A stretch of 61,135 nucleotides of DNA, from contig DWZE01000059.1 in assembly GCA_019118325.1 (NCBI GenBank), forward strand, positions 1-61,135, in the 5' to 3' direction. The DNA is from Candidatus Bacteroides intestinavium (GTDB lineage: Bacteria; Bacteroidota; Bacteroidia; Bacteroidales; Bacteroidaceae). Shown here in pieces: positions 8,048 through 17,278 of the stretch. The position numbers were made by a program, and so were the translations under genes. Within the stretch, counting starts at the first letter, position 1. Every line of letters starts with the position of its first letter. Below the pieces are notes generated by a model, which was not told the origin of the DNA, did no database searches, and saw nothing but the letters and a program-made list of their open reading frames with translations.

Positions 8048-8146
8048 CTATGCCGGAGGGGCAGCAAGATTTTTTAAGCCGGAAAGAACATTTGTTAGTC
8101 TTTTATTTCGTTACTTTGTTTTCCTATAGGGATGCCGGAGCACGGA

Positions 8147-8250
8147 TACGGAGATATCTCCGTCCGTATGCGCAGATATCTCCGTCCCTACTCGGAGATA
8201 TCTTCGTCCTTATTCGGAGATATCTTCGTCCGTACTCGGAGATATACTTC
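8147..8250. repeat. GATATC-22 array A (5 units)
   Basis: Five copies of a palindromic core, GATATC at 8153, 8175, 8197, 8219 and GATATA at 8241, each exactly 22 bp apart. Spacers within the array are alike, for example TCCGTCCCTACTCGGA and TTCGTCCGTACTCGGA. The extended core CGGAGATATCTCCG is a near-perfect palindrome. Short inverted flanks (GCCGGAGCAC near 8134 and GTGTCCGGC near 8257) may bound the element. The period is not a multiple of three, so the array is not coding. It lies 160 bp upstream of the alpha-2-macroglobulin gene. The rest of 7969-8409 shows only the terminator above. Confidence 0.9.
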
Positions 8251-8409
8251 GTTGAGGTGTCCGGCCATACGTTGACAGTTTGGGAGTTTGGGGATTTTAA
8301 AGTTGATGGGTTTAGGGGCCATGTACCTGCTCAATAACTCACTAACTTGACGACTTCTAAGTTCACCGGCTCCAAAACTATGAAAATACGAACTTATAAA
8401 CTAATAATT

Positions 8410-11400
8410 ATGAAGGCAATCAGATGTTTGTGCAGCCTCGTGCTGCTATGGATGTGTGGGGCGGGCTTTGTCTTGCACGCTCAGAGCTATGACCAGTTGT
8501 GGAAACAGATAGCGCAGGCGGAAAAAAAAAGTTTGCCGCAAACCATCGTCAAGGTGGCAGACCAGATTTATCGGAAGGGCTTGCAGGAACGCAACGCCCC
8601 GCAGATGCTGAAAGCATACGTATGCCGTTCGGCCTATCAGGAAGAACTGACACCGGACAGCCTTTACACCCGCCTGCCCCAGTTGGAACAATGGGCACGG
8701 ACGGAGCCGGATGCCGTGAACCGCGCCATCCTCCACTCTTTGCTGGCCGAGGAGTATGCCAACTTCGCATCACGAAATTACACCGCCTTGCGCAACCGCA
8801 CCGAGGTGGAGGGCGACGACCTCTCTTCGGACATCCGCCTGTGGACGTCCGCCCAATTCGTGCGTCGGGTGGATGCCTGCTGCACGGAGGCTTTGCGCGA
8901 TTCGGCCCTGCTGCTGGATACGTCGGGCGAGGAGTACGTGCCTTTTGTGGAATTGGAGACGGGTAGCCGTTTCTACGGGCACGACCTTTACCATCTGTTG
9001 GCCAGCCGCGCCGTGGATGCCTATAATACGATGCGCCGCTTCGATGCGGACTCACTGATGCTGAAACGGATAGAAGATATTCGTGTCGCTCTGATGGAAG
9101 CCTATAAACAGCGTCCGGAGCGGGAAGACGCCCTGGTGCTGGCCACGCTGGACCATCTGAAGTTCTTCAAATCCTTTTCCCCCATTGATGAAGAAGAGGA
9201 TACGGCTTATGTCGCTGCGTTGGACGACCTGATAGCCCGCCACGGCCAGCGTCCCGTTTGTGCGGAGGTCTATCTGGTCAAGGCACGATATCTCTATGCG
9301 GGCATCCGGCAAAAGCAACCGGCCCGTGCCCTCCGGGTTTGTGAGGAGGCCCTTGAACGCTACGCCAACTATGAGCGCATCAACGGGGTGCGTAACCTGC
9401 GGGAAAGCATCTTGCAACCCCGCCTGACCGTCCGCACCCGGGCGGTGAGCTATCCCGGTGATTCCCTCGCCTTGAACGTGTCTTTCCAAAACCTTGCCGG
9501 CTTCACCTTGAACCTTTACCGGACGGACCTGAAGAACAGTTACGACCGCCCCGACAAAGGCATACTGAGCCGGGACTACCTGCGCAAACACGCCAGCCGG
9601 ATGGCTTCCCGCCATTTCGACTTGAAACCGAACCCGTTGTCCGGCATTGCGGCCGAGGACCTGCCCTATACGCAGGCAGATACCGTCTATCAACTCCCAA
9701 TGCCTGAAGAATTGGGCATCTACGTGGTAGAGGTGGTGCCCGACGGTAAATCCGTCGATGGGGCTGACCGCCACGAGGTAGCCGTTTCCCGCCTGTTGCC
9801 ACTGACGCTATCCTTGCCGGGCAACCGGATGGAGGTGCTATCGCTCGACTCGAAGACAGGACATCCTGTGCCAGGCGCGACGTATACTTTCTATTCTTCT
9901 TATGGCGATATAAAGTCCGACAAGCGGGTGACGGAGGTGGTTACCGGGGCTGACGGACGTGCCACCCTGGCTTGGGACAAGAGCATCCGAACCTATCTGG
10001 TCACGAAGGGGGAGGATGCCTTTCTGGGCCTACAGAACATCGGTTATACCTCTTATAGCCAGGGCAATGCCCAACCACAGGCGAACCTGGCCTTGCTGAC
10101 CGACCGCTCGCTTTACCGTCCCGGCCAGACCGTCTACGTCAAAGGCATTGCTTATGAGCAGGACGAGGAGACCGCCCGTGTGCTGGAGAACCGGACCTAT
10201 ACGCTTTCCTTGCTGGACGTCAACCGCAAGGAAGTTTCCAAGCAAGAGGTGCGCACCAACGATTTTGGTTCTTTTGCCGCTGAGTTCATCCTGCCCACCA
10301 GTTGCCTGAACGGCGATTTCGTCATCAAGGCGGGCAACTTGGCCACTACCACGGTACGGGTGGAGGAGTACAAACGTCCGACGTTTGAAATCACTTTCGA
10401 CCCCGTAAAGACGGCCTACGCCTTGGGCGACACCGTGACGCTGACCGGACAGGTCACGGCCTACAACGGTGCGGCCATTCAGGAAGTACCCTTGGCTTAT
10501 ACCTTGACGCGGGGTTACGGCATCTGGCGCGGGGAGACCCGTCCGCTGGTGGCCGACACCGTGCGCCTGGATGCCGAGGGACGTTTTTTTATTCCCGTGG
10601 CACTCTTGCCGGAGGGAAAAGAGAATAACTTCAGTCCGGTGGCCTATTTCACCCTTGCCGCTTCCGTGACGGGCAGCAACGGCGAGACGCAGAGCGAGAC
10701 CCGTACTTTCTCTGCTTCCAAACGAGCGTACTATTTCACTCCGGATTTGTCCACCCTCTTGTGCAAAGAGGATTCGCTGGCCGCCACCTTCCGTGTGACG
10801 AATGCCGACGGGCAGTTGCTGGAAGTGCCGGGCACGTATCGTCTCTATCCTGTTCAAGGGGGAAAGCCGTCCAAGCAACCGGCTTTGCAAGGTTCCTTCG
10901 CTTCGGGCGAACGGATGACGTTGGATGCCTGGAAGTCCTTGCCTTCGGGAACCTATCGGCTGGAACAAACCGTCCAAGGACACGAAGGGCAGGAGGAGAA
11001 CTTGAATACCTTCGACCTTATGCTCTTCTCCAAGCACGACCGCCGTCTGCCCGCCTTCAGGGAGCAGTTCATTTACGAGGAGAATACCGGGTTCGATGCC
11101 GCGCATCCCGCCGTGTTCTACTACGGCACCTCTTTCCGCGATGCCTATGTCTTGGTGGATATATATAATAAGGAAGGACGCATCGAGCATAGCGTCCTGC
11201 AGCTGAACGACTCCCTCGTCCGCCTGGAGTATCCCTACCAGGAAGCTTACGGGAAGGGCATCACTGTTTCCTTCAGTGTAGTAAAGGACGGGCAGTTCTA
11301 TAACCAACGTGTGGAGTTGAAGAAGCGCGAACCTTCCCGCCAACTCGACATGAAGTGGGAGGTTTTCCGCGACCATTTGCGCCCCGGTCAGCAAGAGGAA

Positions 11401-14181
11401 TGGAAGCTGGTGGTGAAGACTCCGCAAGGTCTGCCTGCTGCAGCCGAGGTCCTGGCTACGATGTATGATGCTTCGTTGGACCAACTCTTCCGGCGGCATC
11501 AGGGCTTGGCTGTCTATTTCAATTCCTATATACCTTATTATAATTGGCGCGTCGCTTCGGGAGGTATGGCCGTTTCCTCGCCTTACTTTCAGTCGAAGCA
11601 TTGGAAGGTGCCGCAGTGGATGTACGATCACTTCTACCGATGCTATCCGCAGGCAATGGGCGGAGATTTTGTCACGATGTCCATAGCCGATCTCAGCACC
11701 AGCAACCGGGTTTTTGCCAGTACCAAGCAAGCTGCCCTGACGGGTGCCGTGGCCCGGGAAGAGGTGCTGATGGATGTCACTCCGTTGGCCAAGCTGGAAG
11801 AATCGGTAGTGACCGAAGCCGGAGCAGCGCCCGCAGCTCCGTCCGAGACCCTGGAACCGTTGCAAGGCCTGCGCACCAACTTCGCCGAGACCGCCTTCTT
11901 CTACCCGCAACTGCGGACAAACGAGCAGGGTGAACTGGTATTCTCCTTCACTGCGCCGGAGAGCCTGACCCGCTGGAACTTCCGTGGCTACTCCCACACC
12001 CGGGACATGCTGACCGGACTCCTGGAGGCCACAGCCACCACCAGCAAGGAATTCATGCTGACGCCCAACCTGCCACGCTTCGTGCGGGTAGGAGACGAGA
12101 CCCGCATAGCCGCAAAGATTGACAACCTGACCCAGGCGAAGATGAAGGGCACGGCCACCCTGACCCTCTTCGACCCGCTGACGGATAAAGTCATTGCGAA
12201 GAAGAAGGAACGCTTCAGTGTAGAGGCCGGACGCACGGCAGCTGTGGAGTTTGCCTTCGACGTGACGGACCGCTACGACCTGCTGGGTGTGCGCATCGTG
12301 GCAGACGGAGGAGACTTCAGTGACGGCGAGCAACATGTACTGCCCGTATTGAGCGACAAGATTTTTGTCACCGAGACTTTGGCCATGCCTATCCGTGGCG
12401 GGGAGACGCGTACCTTCTCCCTGGACAGTCTCTTCAATCGTCAGAGCGAGACGGCCGCAGACCGCCGGTTGACCGTTGAGTTCACTGGCAATCCCGCCTG
12501 GCTGGCCGTGCAGGCCCTGCCCGCTTTGGGCGAGCCGGTGGCCGAAGATGCCATCTCGCGTGCCGTGACGTGGTACGCCAACAGCCTGGCCGCCTATATT
12601 GCCGCGTCCAATCCGCGCATCCGCACGATGCTGGAGGCATGGAAGGCACAGGGCGGCACGAAGGAAACCCTGCTGAGCCGCCTGGAGCAGAACCCGGACT
12701 TGAAGAACATCTTGCTGGAAGAGACGCCTTGGCTGACCGAGGCGCAGGATGAGAGCGAACAGATGGCCCGTCTGGCTACCCTGTTCGATGTCAACACGAT
12801 GTCCCTCCGCCTGTCTTCTGCCCTGAACAAGCTCCGCGAGATGCAGGACGGTGACGGCGCGTGGAGCTGGTATCCCGGCATGCCGGGTAGCCGCTACGTC
12901 ACGGATTACATCCTTTCGCTGCTGGTGCGCCTGCCCCTGCTGACGGGTGAGTCGCTGGGGGCAGAAGCTGTCGAGATGCGCGACCGTGCCTTCGACTACC
13001 TGCACCGCGAGGTGAAGAAAGACTACCAGGCTTGGTTGCGCCAGAAGCCCTGCGTGGAAGTGAAGCGACTCTCCGACTTTACGCTGGATTACCTCTACCT
13101 CTTGGCGTTGTCTGGCGAGAAAGTGCCTGTGAGCAACCGCGAAGCCTATAACTATTACTTCCCCAAGGTACAGAACGAATTGACGGGCGAAAGCATCACC
13201 CGCAAGTCGCAGGCATTGGTCATCCTCCAAAAAGCGGGCAAGGCCGGTCCGGCCGCCGACTTTGCCGCCTCCTTGCGCGAGCATCTGATTCAGGAGGACG
13301 AGTTGGGTGCCCATTTCGCCTTCCTCGACGCGCCCTACCGTTGGGGCATGATGCCCATCCCCACGCATGTTTCCGCCATGGAGGCCCTGCGCTTGGCTGG
13401 AGGCAATGATGCCTTGCTGGAAGAAATGAAACTCTGGCTGTTGCAGCAGAAGAAGACCACCACGTGGGACACGCCCGTCTCCGCCGCCGATGCCGTTTAT
13501 GCCCTGTTGGCGGGTGGTCGTGACTGGCTGGCCGATCGGGGCGACGTTCGCATCTCCTTGGGACAGGAAACCGTCGAGACCCTGACGGATGCTTCGTCCG
13601 TGCCCGGCCTGAGCTATGTGCGCAAGACCTATACCGATGCCAGTCCCGTTGTCCATGCCCGGTCTGTCACCGTCGAGAAGCGCGACCAAGGTGCCGCCTG
13701 GGGAGCCGTCTACGCCCAATACCTCTCGCCCATGTCCGATTTGAAACAACACGGGGGCGAACTTTCCGTGGACAAGCAGCTCTACGTGGAGCGCATTGCG
13801 GCTGACGGGAAAAAGACGTTAGAGCCGTTGGCCGGAGATACACGCCTACAGGTAGGCGACATCCTTGTTTCGCGCATCACCCTCAGCCTGGACCGTGCCA
13901 TGGACTTCGTGCAGCTGAAGGACCAGCGCGCTGCCTGCTTGGAGCCGGTCAATGCCTTGTCGGGCTATCGTTACGGTGCCGCAGGAGGCTACTATGAGGA
14001 GGTGGGCGATGCCGCCACCAGCTTCTTCTTCGATGCGCTGGGCAAGGGCGTCTATGTCTTGGAGCATCGCCAGCGCGTGGCCCGCGGCGGTACGTACGAG
14101 GGCGGCATTGCCACGCTGCAATGCGCCTATGCGCCTGAGTATTCCTCTCACTCGGCAGGAAGTACGCTTCGGGTGGAGTAA
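8410..14181 (+). CDS. Alpha-2-macroglobulin family protein without a thioester
   Basis: A 1923-residue exported protein. The signal peptide (MKAIRCLCSLVLLWMC) ends around LHAQ. An N-terminal helical region is followed by macroglobulin beta domains. An MG2-type DRSLYRPGQTVYVKG lies near residue 564 and an A2M hallmark, TNFAETAFFYPQL with SLTRWNFRGYSH, near 1154-1200. A C-terminal toroid follows. In thioester A2Ms the motif CxEQ would fall near residue 1370. Here that site reads LPALGEPVAED, so covalent trapping is not expected. Bacterial A2Ms act as periplasmic or surface protease inhibitors. An upstream ATG at 8380 is possible, but 8410 gives the cleaner signal peptide. The gene ends within a palindromic element. 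Confidence 0.88.
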   Translation: MKAIRCLCSLVLLWMCGAGFVLHAQSYDQLWKQIAQAEKKSLPQTIVKVADQIYRKGLQERNAPQMLKAYVCRSAYQEELTPDSLYTRLPQLEQWARTEPDAVNRAILHSLLAEEYANFASRNYTALRNRTEVEGDDLSSDIRLWTSAQFVRRVDACCTEALRDSALLLDTSGEEYVPFVELETGSRFYGHDLYHLLASRAVDAYNTMRRFDADSLMLKRIEDIRVALMEAYKQRPEREDALVLATLDHLKFFKSFSPIDEEEDTAYVAALDDLIARHGQRPVCAEVYLVKARYLYAGIRQKQPARALRVCEEALERYANYERINGVRNLRESILQPRLTVRTRAVSYPGDSLALNVSFQNLAGFTLNLYRTDLKNSYDRPDKGILSRDYLRKHASRMASRHFDLKPNPLSGIAAEDLPYTQADTVYQLPMPEELGIYVVEVVPDGKSVDGADRHEVAVSRLLPLTLSLPGNRMEVLSLDSKTGHPVPGATYTFYSSYGDIKSDKRVTEVVTGADGRATLAWDKSIRTYLVTKGEDAFLGLQNIGYTSYSQGNAQPQANLALLTDRSLYRPGQTVYVKGIAYEQDEETARVLENRTYTLSLLDVNRKEVSKQEVRTNDFGSFAAEFILPTSCLNGDFVIKAGNLATTTVRVEEYKRPTFEITFDPVKTAYALGDTVTLTGQVTAYNGAAIQEVPLAYTLTRGYGIWRGETRPLVADTVRLDAEGRFFIPVALLPEGKENNFSPVAYFTLAASVTGSNGETQSETRTFSASKRAYYFTPDLSTLLCKEDSLAATFRVTNADGQLLEVPGTYRLYPVQGGKPSKQPALQGSFASGERMTLDAWKSLPSGTYRLEQTVQGHEGQEENLNTFDLMLFSKHDRRLPAFREQFIYEENTGFDAAHPAVFYYGTSFRDAYVLVDIYNKEGRIEHSVLQLNDSLVRLEYPYQEAYGKGITVSFSVVKDGQFYNQRVELKKREPSRQLDMKWEVFRDHLRPGQQEEWKLVVKTPQGLPAAAEVLATMYDASLDQLFRRHQGLAVYFNSYIPYYNWRVASGGMAVSSPYFQSKHWKVPQWMYDHFYRCYPQAMGGDFVTMSIADLSTSNRVFASTKQAALTGAVAREEVLMDVTPLAKLEESVVTEAGAAPAAPSETLEPLQGLRTNFAETAFFYPQLRTNEQGELVFSFTAPESLTRWNFRGYSHTRDMLTGLLEATATTSKEFMLTPNLPRFVRVGDETRIAAKIDNLTQAKMKGTATLTLFDPLTDKVIAKKKERFSVEAGRTAAVEFAFDVTDRYDLLGVRIVADGGDFSDGEQHVLPVLSDKIFVTETLAMPIRGGETRTFSLDSLFNRQSETAADRRLTVEFTGNPAWLAVQALPALGEPVAEDAISRAVTWYANSLAAYIAASNPRIRTMLEAWKAQGGTKETLLSRLEQNPDLKNILLEETPWLTEAQDESEQMARLATLFDVNTMSLRLSSALNKLREMQDGDGAWSWYPGMPGSRYVTDYILSLLVRLPLLTGESLGAEAVEMRDRAFDYLHREVKKDYQAWLRQKPCVEVKRLSDFTLDYLYLLALSGEKVPVSNREAYNYYFPKVQNELTGESITRKSQALVILQKAGKAGPAADFAASLREHLIQEDELGAHFAFLDAPYRWGMMPIPTHVSAMEALRLAGGNDALLEEMKLWLLQQKKTTTWDTPVSAADAVYALLAGGRDWLADRGDVRISLGQETVETLTDASSVPGLSYVRKTYTDASPVVHARSVTVEKRDQGAAWGAVYAQYLSPMSDLKQHGGELSVDKQLYVERIAADGKKTLEPLAGDTRLQVGDILVSRITLSLDRAMDFVQLKDQRAACLEPVNALSGYRYGAAGGYYEEVGDAATSFFFDALGKGVYVLEHRQRVARGGTYEGGIATLQCAYAPEYSSHSAGSTLRVE

Positions 14182-14290
14182 TTCTTTAGACGCAGAAGAC
14201 GCGGATAGCGCAGATTTCAGTTCATTTGTTCTGACATCAGTCATTCCAATGATCCATCTGCGTTATCCGCGTCTTCTGCGTCTAAAGAAT
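14181..14290. repeat. Palindromic element, 9-bp-unit family (P1a)
   Basis: Arms 14181-14215 and 14256-14290 are inverted repeats matching at 34 of 35 positions, around a 40-base loop. Each arm is built from 9-bp units (GACGCAGAA, GACGCGGAT, AGCGCAGAT). The first base of the element is the last base of the A2M stop codon. It fills the gap to the convergent DUF456 gene. A second copy lies at 31645. Confidence 0.92.
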
Positions 14291-14299
14291 CCGTTTTTC

Positions 14300-14770
14300 T
14301 TATAAGGCCGCTACGAACTGCCAGATGAAGTAGCCGCACACCGCACATTTCAGCACCGTGCCCAGCAGAAAGCCGATTACGGCCCCCAGTCCGGACTTCA
14401 GTGCCTCGCCTGTCTGGCGTCCGCCCAGCAGCTCGCCTATGACAGCGCCGAGAAACGGTCCCAGAATGATGCCCCACGGCATGAAGAATAAACCTACTAT
14501 CGTGCCAACCAGGCAACCGCGTGTGCCCCAGCGGGTACTGCCGCTATACTTGGCGCCCAACAGAGGAACGAAATAATCCAATACTTGAATGACAATGACA
14601 ATGCCCAGCCACACCAGCAGTTGGGTGGTGCTGAACTGTACCTGTTCCGTGAAGTGCAGCAGCAACAGGCCGGCATAGGCCAGTGGCGGACCGGGTAGCA
14701 TGGGCAAGATGCAGCCTGCCAGTCCGCCCAACAGGCAGAGCGCGCCCAGGATAATCAAGAGTATGTCCAT
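14300..14770 (-). CDS. DUF456 family membrane protein
   Basis: A 156-residue integral membrane protein with four or five hydrophobic segments and glycine-rich loops (PMLPGPPLAYAG, GPFLGAVIGELLGG, GLGAVIGFLLGT). This is characteristic of DUF456, a widespread family of unknown function. It is convergent with the A2M gene, and its stop is separated from that gene only by the palindromic element. A minus-strand -7 box, TATCTTTG (14805-14812), lies 35 bp upstream of the start. Confidence 0.85.
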   Translation of the reverse strand: MDILLIILGALCLLGGLAGCILPMLPGPPLAYAGLLLLHFTEQVQFSTTQLLVWLGIVIVIQVLDYFVPLLGAKYSGSTRWGTRGCLVGTIVGLFFMPWGIILGPFLGAVIGELLGGRQTGEALKSGLGAVIGFLLGTVLKCAVCGYFIWQFVAAL

Positions 14771-14804
14771 CGTGAATCTTTTTTAGGTACGGTTTTTATC
14801 TGTG

Positions 14805-14812
14805 CAAAGATA
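14805..14812 (-). promoter_or_regulatory. -7 box for the DUF456 gene
   Basis: The minus-strand TATCTTTG matches TAnnTTTG. No convincing -33 element was seen. Confidence 0.5.
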
Positions 14813-14984
14813 CAGGATTTCCGGGAAAGCCTCCTAGCGGGTTGTGTGAAAAATGTCCGGATGGGCAAGGTACTGTCATTTGAGGCACTTCAAGTCCTTG
14901 TTTCTTGTGTCCGGTGATAGGGTCGCAAGTCGTATTTGTATAGAATTCTGATTGTCAGACAGGGCGCTTCACCGTTTCCGAAAA

Positions 14985-15050
14985 AACACTGAACAATTAC
15001 TTGAGTAACACTTCGCAATTACTCGAGAAACACTGAAGTGTTTTGGCAGT
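14985..15050. repeat. Second type of 22-bp periodic repeat
   Basis: AACACT starts at 14985, 15007 and 15029, exactly 22 bp apart. Units one and two are similar throughout (AACACTGAACAATTACTTGA and AACACTTCGCAATTACTCGA, each plus two bases), with a CTTGAG or CTCGAG core. The third unit diverges into a hairpin. It has the same period as the GATATC arrays but an unrelated sequence. The rest of 14771-15354 is A/T-rich. It holds a few 9-bp-spaced TCTGTGCC copies near 15217-15250 that look like a decayed palindrome arm. Confidence 0.6.
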
Positions 15051-15068
15051 TTTTCTTCAGTGTTTTTT
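15028..15068 (+). terminator. Terminator-like hairpin
   Basis: AAACACTGAAG pairs with CTTCAGTGTTT, followed by a T run. No plus-strand gene ends nearby, so it may end an unrecognised transcript or simply be part of the repeat. Confidence 0.4.
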
Positions 15069-15315
15069 TGAAGGCGGTTCGAAATTTATAAATCACTGTA
15101 TTCCAATGGTGTACGTCGCGAATAATGTTTACAGAAATGAAAATTGTAACGATTTGTTTAAGAAGAGCCGTTCGGATTTTTTTAATTGTCCCAGTTGTTC
15201 ATCCTGCTTATAAATCTGTGCCTGTTCCTAACAGTCTGTGCCATCTGTGCTCCATACCGGAGCCCGTGAATAGCTTTTTATTCGCCTTCATGCGTGGAAA
15301 TCGATTTGTAACCAC

Positions 15316-15323
15316 TATCTTTG
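15316..15323 (+). promoter_or_regulatory. -7 box for the ECF sigma gene
   Basis: TATCTTTG lies 32 bp before the ATG at 15355. The nearby TTTG at 15305 is too close to be its -33 partner. Confidence 0.5.
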
Positions 15324-15354
15324 CAGAACTTTAGTAGCATACCGCCTTTGTAAC

Positions 15355-15954
15355 ATGATTGAAGAGCAACTCTTGATACGCCAGCTGAAGGAAGGCAAGG
15401 AAAGTGCCTATCGGCTTCTCTATGAGAAGCACTACGCCGTGCTGTGCCATCTGGCTCGCGAGTGGGTGGGGGATGACTTCACGGCGGAAACGCTGGTGAG
15501 CGACGTTATTTTCCATTTGTGGGAGATTCGCGAGTCGCTGGAGATACGGGTGTCCCTGCGCAGTTATCTGGTACAGGCGGTCCGCAATCATTGTCTGGAC
15601 TATCTCTCGTCCCGCCGTGAACGGACCGAGGTCACTTTTTCGGCCTTCGAGGGTGGGGAGGAAGGGGAACAGCCCTTTGCCGAACGTTACGTCCGTTCGG
15701 ACGATTATCCCTTGGGCCGTCTGTTGGCACAGGAACTGGAGCAGACGGTGCGGCGGGCTATCGCGGCTTTGCCCGAAGACTGCCGGCGTGTGTTCTGCAA
15801 AAGCCGTTTCGAAGGGAAAAAATACGAGGAAATCGCAGCAGAACTCGACATTTCCGTCAATACGGTCAAGTATCACATGAAGAATGCATTGACCCGTCTG
15901 CACGACAGCCTGGGGAAGTATCTGTTCCTCCTTTTTGTCTTTTTTGAGATTTAA
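15355..15954 (+). CDS. ECF sigma factor of the glycan locus
   Basis: A 199-residue extracytoplasmic-function sigma factor. Region 2 includes TLVSDVIFHLWEIRE, and region 4 includes KKYEEIAAELDISVNTVKYHM, a clear helix-turn-helix. It belongs to the Bacteroidetes RpoE-like group paired with FecR. FecR follows 72 bp downstream and SusC with an STN domain comes next. This is the standard trans-envelope relay in which substrate binding at SusC releases the sigma factor from FecR. It therefore probably drives transcription of the SusC operon at 17279. Confidence 0.92.
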   Translation: MIEEQLLIRQLKEGKESAYRLLYEKHYAVLCHLAREWVGDDFTAETLVSDVIFHLWEIRESLEIRVSLRSYLVQAVRNHCLDYLSSRRERTEVTFSAFEGGEEGEQPFAERYVRSDDYPLGRLLAQELEQTVRRAIAALPEDCRRVFCKSRFEGKKYEEIAAELDISVNTVKYHMKNALTRLHDSLGKYLFLLFVFFEI

Positions 15955-16026
15955 CATGAAAAACTGCCTTTTTTTACTACCCTCAAATAGGATTTTATCG
16001 TCTACCTTATTAGAAATACTTCGAAG

Positions 16027-17046
16027 ATGGAAACGAATGAGCGTCATGACAGGAATGAGTTGATTGCCGAATACCTTTCCGGGAATTTGGAACCGGCCCG
16101 AAAGGCCGAACTGGAAGATTGGGTCAACGAATCGGACGAGAACCGCCGTTATTTCATGCGTTGCGAGGAAATCTGGTTTTCTGCCATCAGCGAGGAAGAA
16201 CTGGAAAAGTATGACGCGGACAAAGCCTTCGAAGCGTTTCGTCGGAAGGTGGAAGCTGCCGGGAAACGGACTGCCCGTGTGGGGACAGGACGGCGGTGGC
16301 GGACAGTCTTGCGTTATGCGGCTGCAGTGGCCGTGCTCTGTCTGGTGGCTCATTTCGCTTATCGGCAGGGCGGACAGGACCTGCAGGACACGCTGGCGCA
16401 GATTGAGGTGGAGGCTCCCGAGGGGTCGCAAACACGGATGCGCTTGCCGGACGGCACACTGGTGGTGCTCAACGCCGGGTCACGTATGGTATATGGCCAG
16501 GATTTCGGTGTGGAGAACCGTGAAGTGGAGTTGGAGGGCGAGGGCTACTTTGAAGTGACCCACCAAGAGGAAAAGCCCTTCCGGGTGAGCAGCAAGAATA
16601 TCTCGCTGACGGTGCTGGGCACGAAATTCAATTTCAGGGACTATTCCCAGGAAGACGAAGTGGTGGTGTCTTTGCGCGAAGGCCGGGTGCAGTTGTTCAA
16701 TCGCCTTCATGAAGAACCTTCCTTGCAGTTGAAACCCGCAGAGCGGATGGTGATGAGCAAGCGTGAGGGACGGATGAAGCGGGAGCAACTGGCAACGGAG
16801 AGTTACCTGAAGTGGATGGATGGCAAATTGGAGTTTGACGGCATGCCGTTGAAAGAAGTGGTGCGGATATTGGCACGCGCTTATGGCTTTTCCATCGTGG
16901 TGGAGGAAGACTCGGAGGTGGGCGATTTGCGCTTGTACGGAAGTTTTGACCGCAACAGGCAAGGGTTGAAAGACATCCTGACCATCCTGCAAAGTACTGG
17001 AAAAATTGAATGTAAAGTGGAAGAAAATACTGTGATTATATATTAA
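16027..17046 (+). CDS. FecR-type anti-sigma factor
   Basis: A 339-residue protein. The cytoplasmic N-terminal part (residues 1-95) would bind the sigma factor. One membrane segment is at about 96-112 (LRYAAAVAVLCLVAHFAY). The periplasmic FecR domain has LPDGTLVVLNAGSRMVY and GEGYFEV, and a C-terminal STN-like DUF4974 region follows (FDGMPLKEVVRILARAYGFS). It transmits the signal from the STN domain of the following SusC to the sigma factor. The order sigma, FecR, SusC, SusD is typical. Confidence 0.93.
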   Translation: METNERHDRNELIAEYLSGNLEPARKAELEDWVNESDENRRYFMRCEEIWFSAISEEELEKYDADKAFEAFRRKVEAAGKRTARVGTGRRWRTVLRYAAAVAVLCLVAHFAYRQGGQDLQDTLAQIEVEAPEGSQTRMRLPDGTLVVLNAGSRMVYGQDFGVENREVELEGEGYFEVTHQEEKPFRVSSKNISLTVLGTKFNFRDYSQEDEVVVSLREGRVQLFNRLHEEPSLQLKPAERMVMSKREGRMKREQLATESYLKWMDGKLEFDGMPLKEVVRILARAYGFSIVVEEDSEVGDLRLYGSFDRNRQGLKDILTILQSTGKIECKVEENTVIIY

Positions 17047-17278
17047 ATGTTTAACTAAAAACCAAGAAAGACCATGATACATCGAGTGAATCTAAGCACA
17101 TGAAGACGAACTGCGGTGAAGGCATGAAAAAATCGGAAGAAGGACCAGTTCTCCCGACTCTGTATGCACTCTCGTCACGTTCGCAGACGTCTTATCGGAA
17201 ATGCGTTGGCAAAGATAGCCAAACCTTCCCGAAAAGACACTTTCCTTACTGAAAGTTTAATCTTAAATTTCTTATTTT
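17047..17278. other. Leader between fecR and susC
   Basis: 232 bp without a convincing gene. It includes a 50-codon ORF from 17100 (MKTNCGEGMKKSEEG) with no sign of selection, and a minus-oriented TATCTTTG at 17212-17219. No housekeeping plus-strand promoter was seen. An ECF-dependent promoter for susC is expected here but cannot be assigned by eye. Confidence 0.4.

Noticed and set aside
8147..8250. CRISPR array
   Set aside because: Units are 22 bp in total with 16-bp spacers that resemble each other. There are no unique spacers and no cas genes in the window.
10030..13752. A 1240-codon minus-strand open frame antisense to the A2M-like gene
   Set aside because: It mirrors the real gene. The plus frame has a signal peptide and A2M motifs, while the minus frame shows no domain and an artefactual composition.
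17100..17252. A 50-codon ORF in the susC leader
   Set aside because: No ribosome site or conserved feature was seen. It is probably chance within a regulatory leader.
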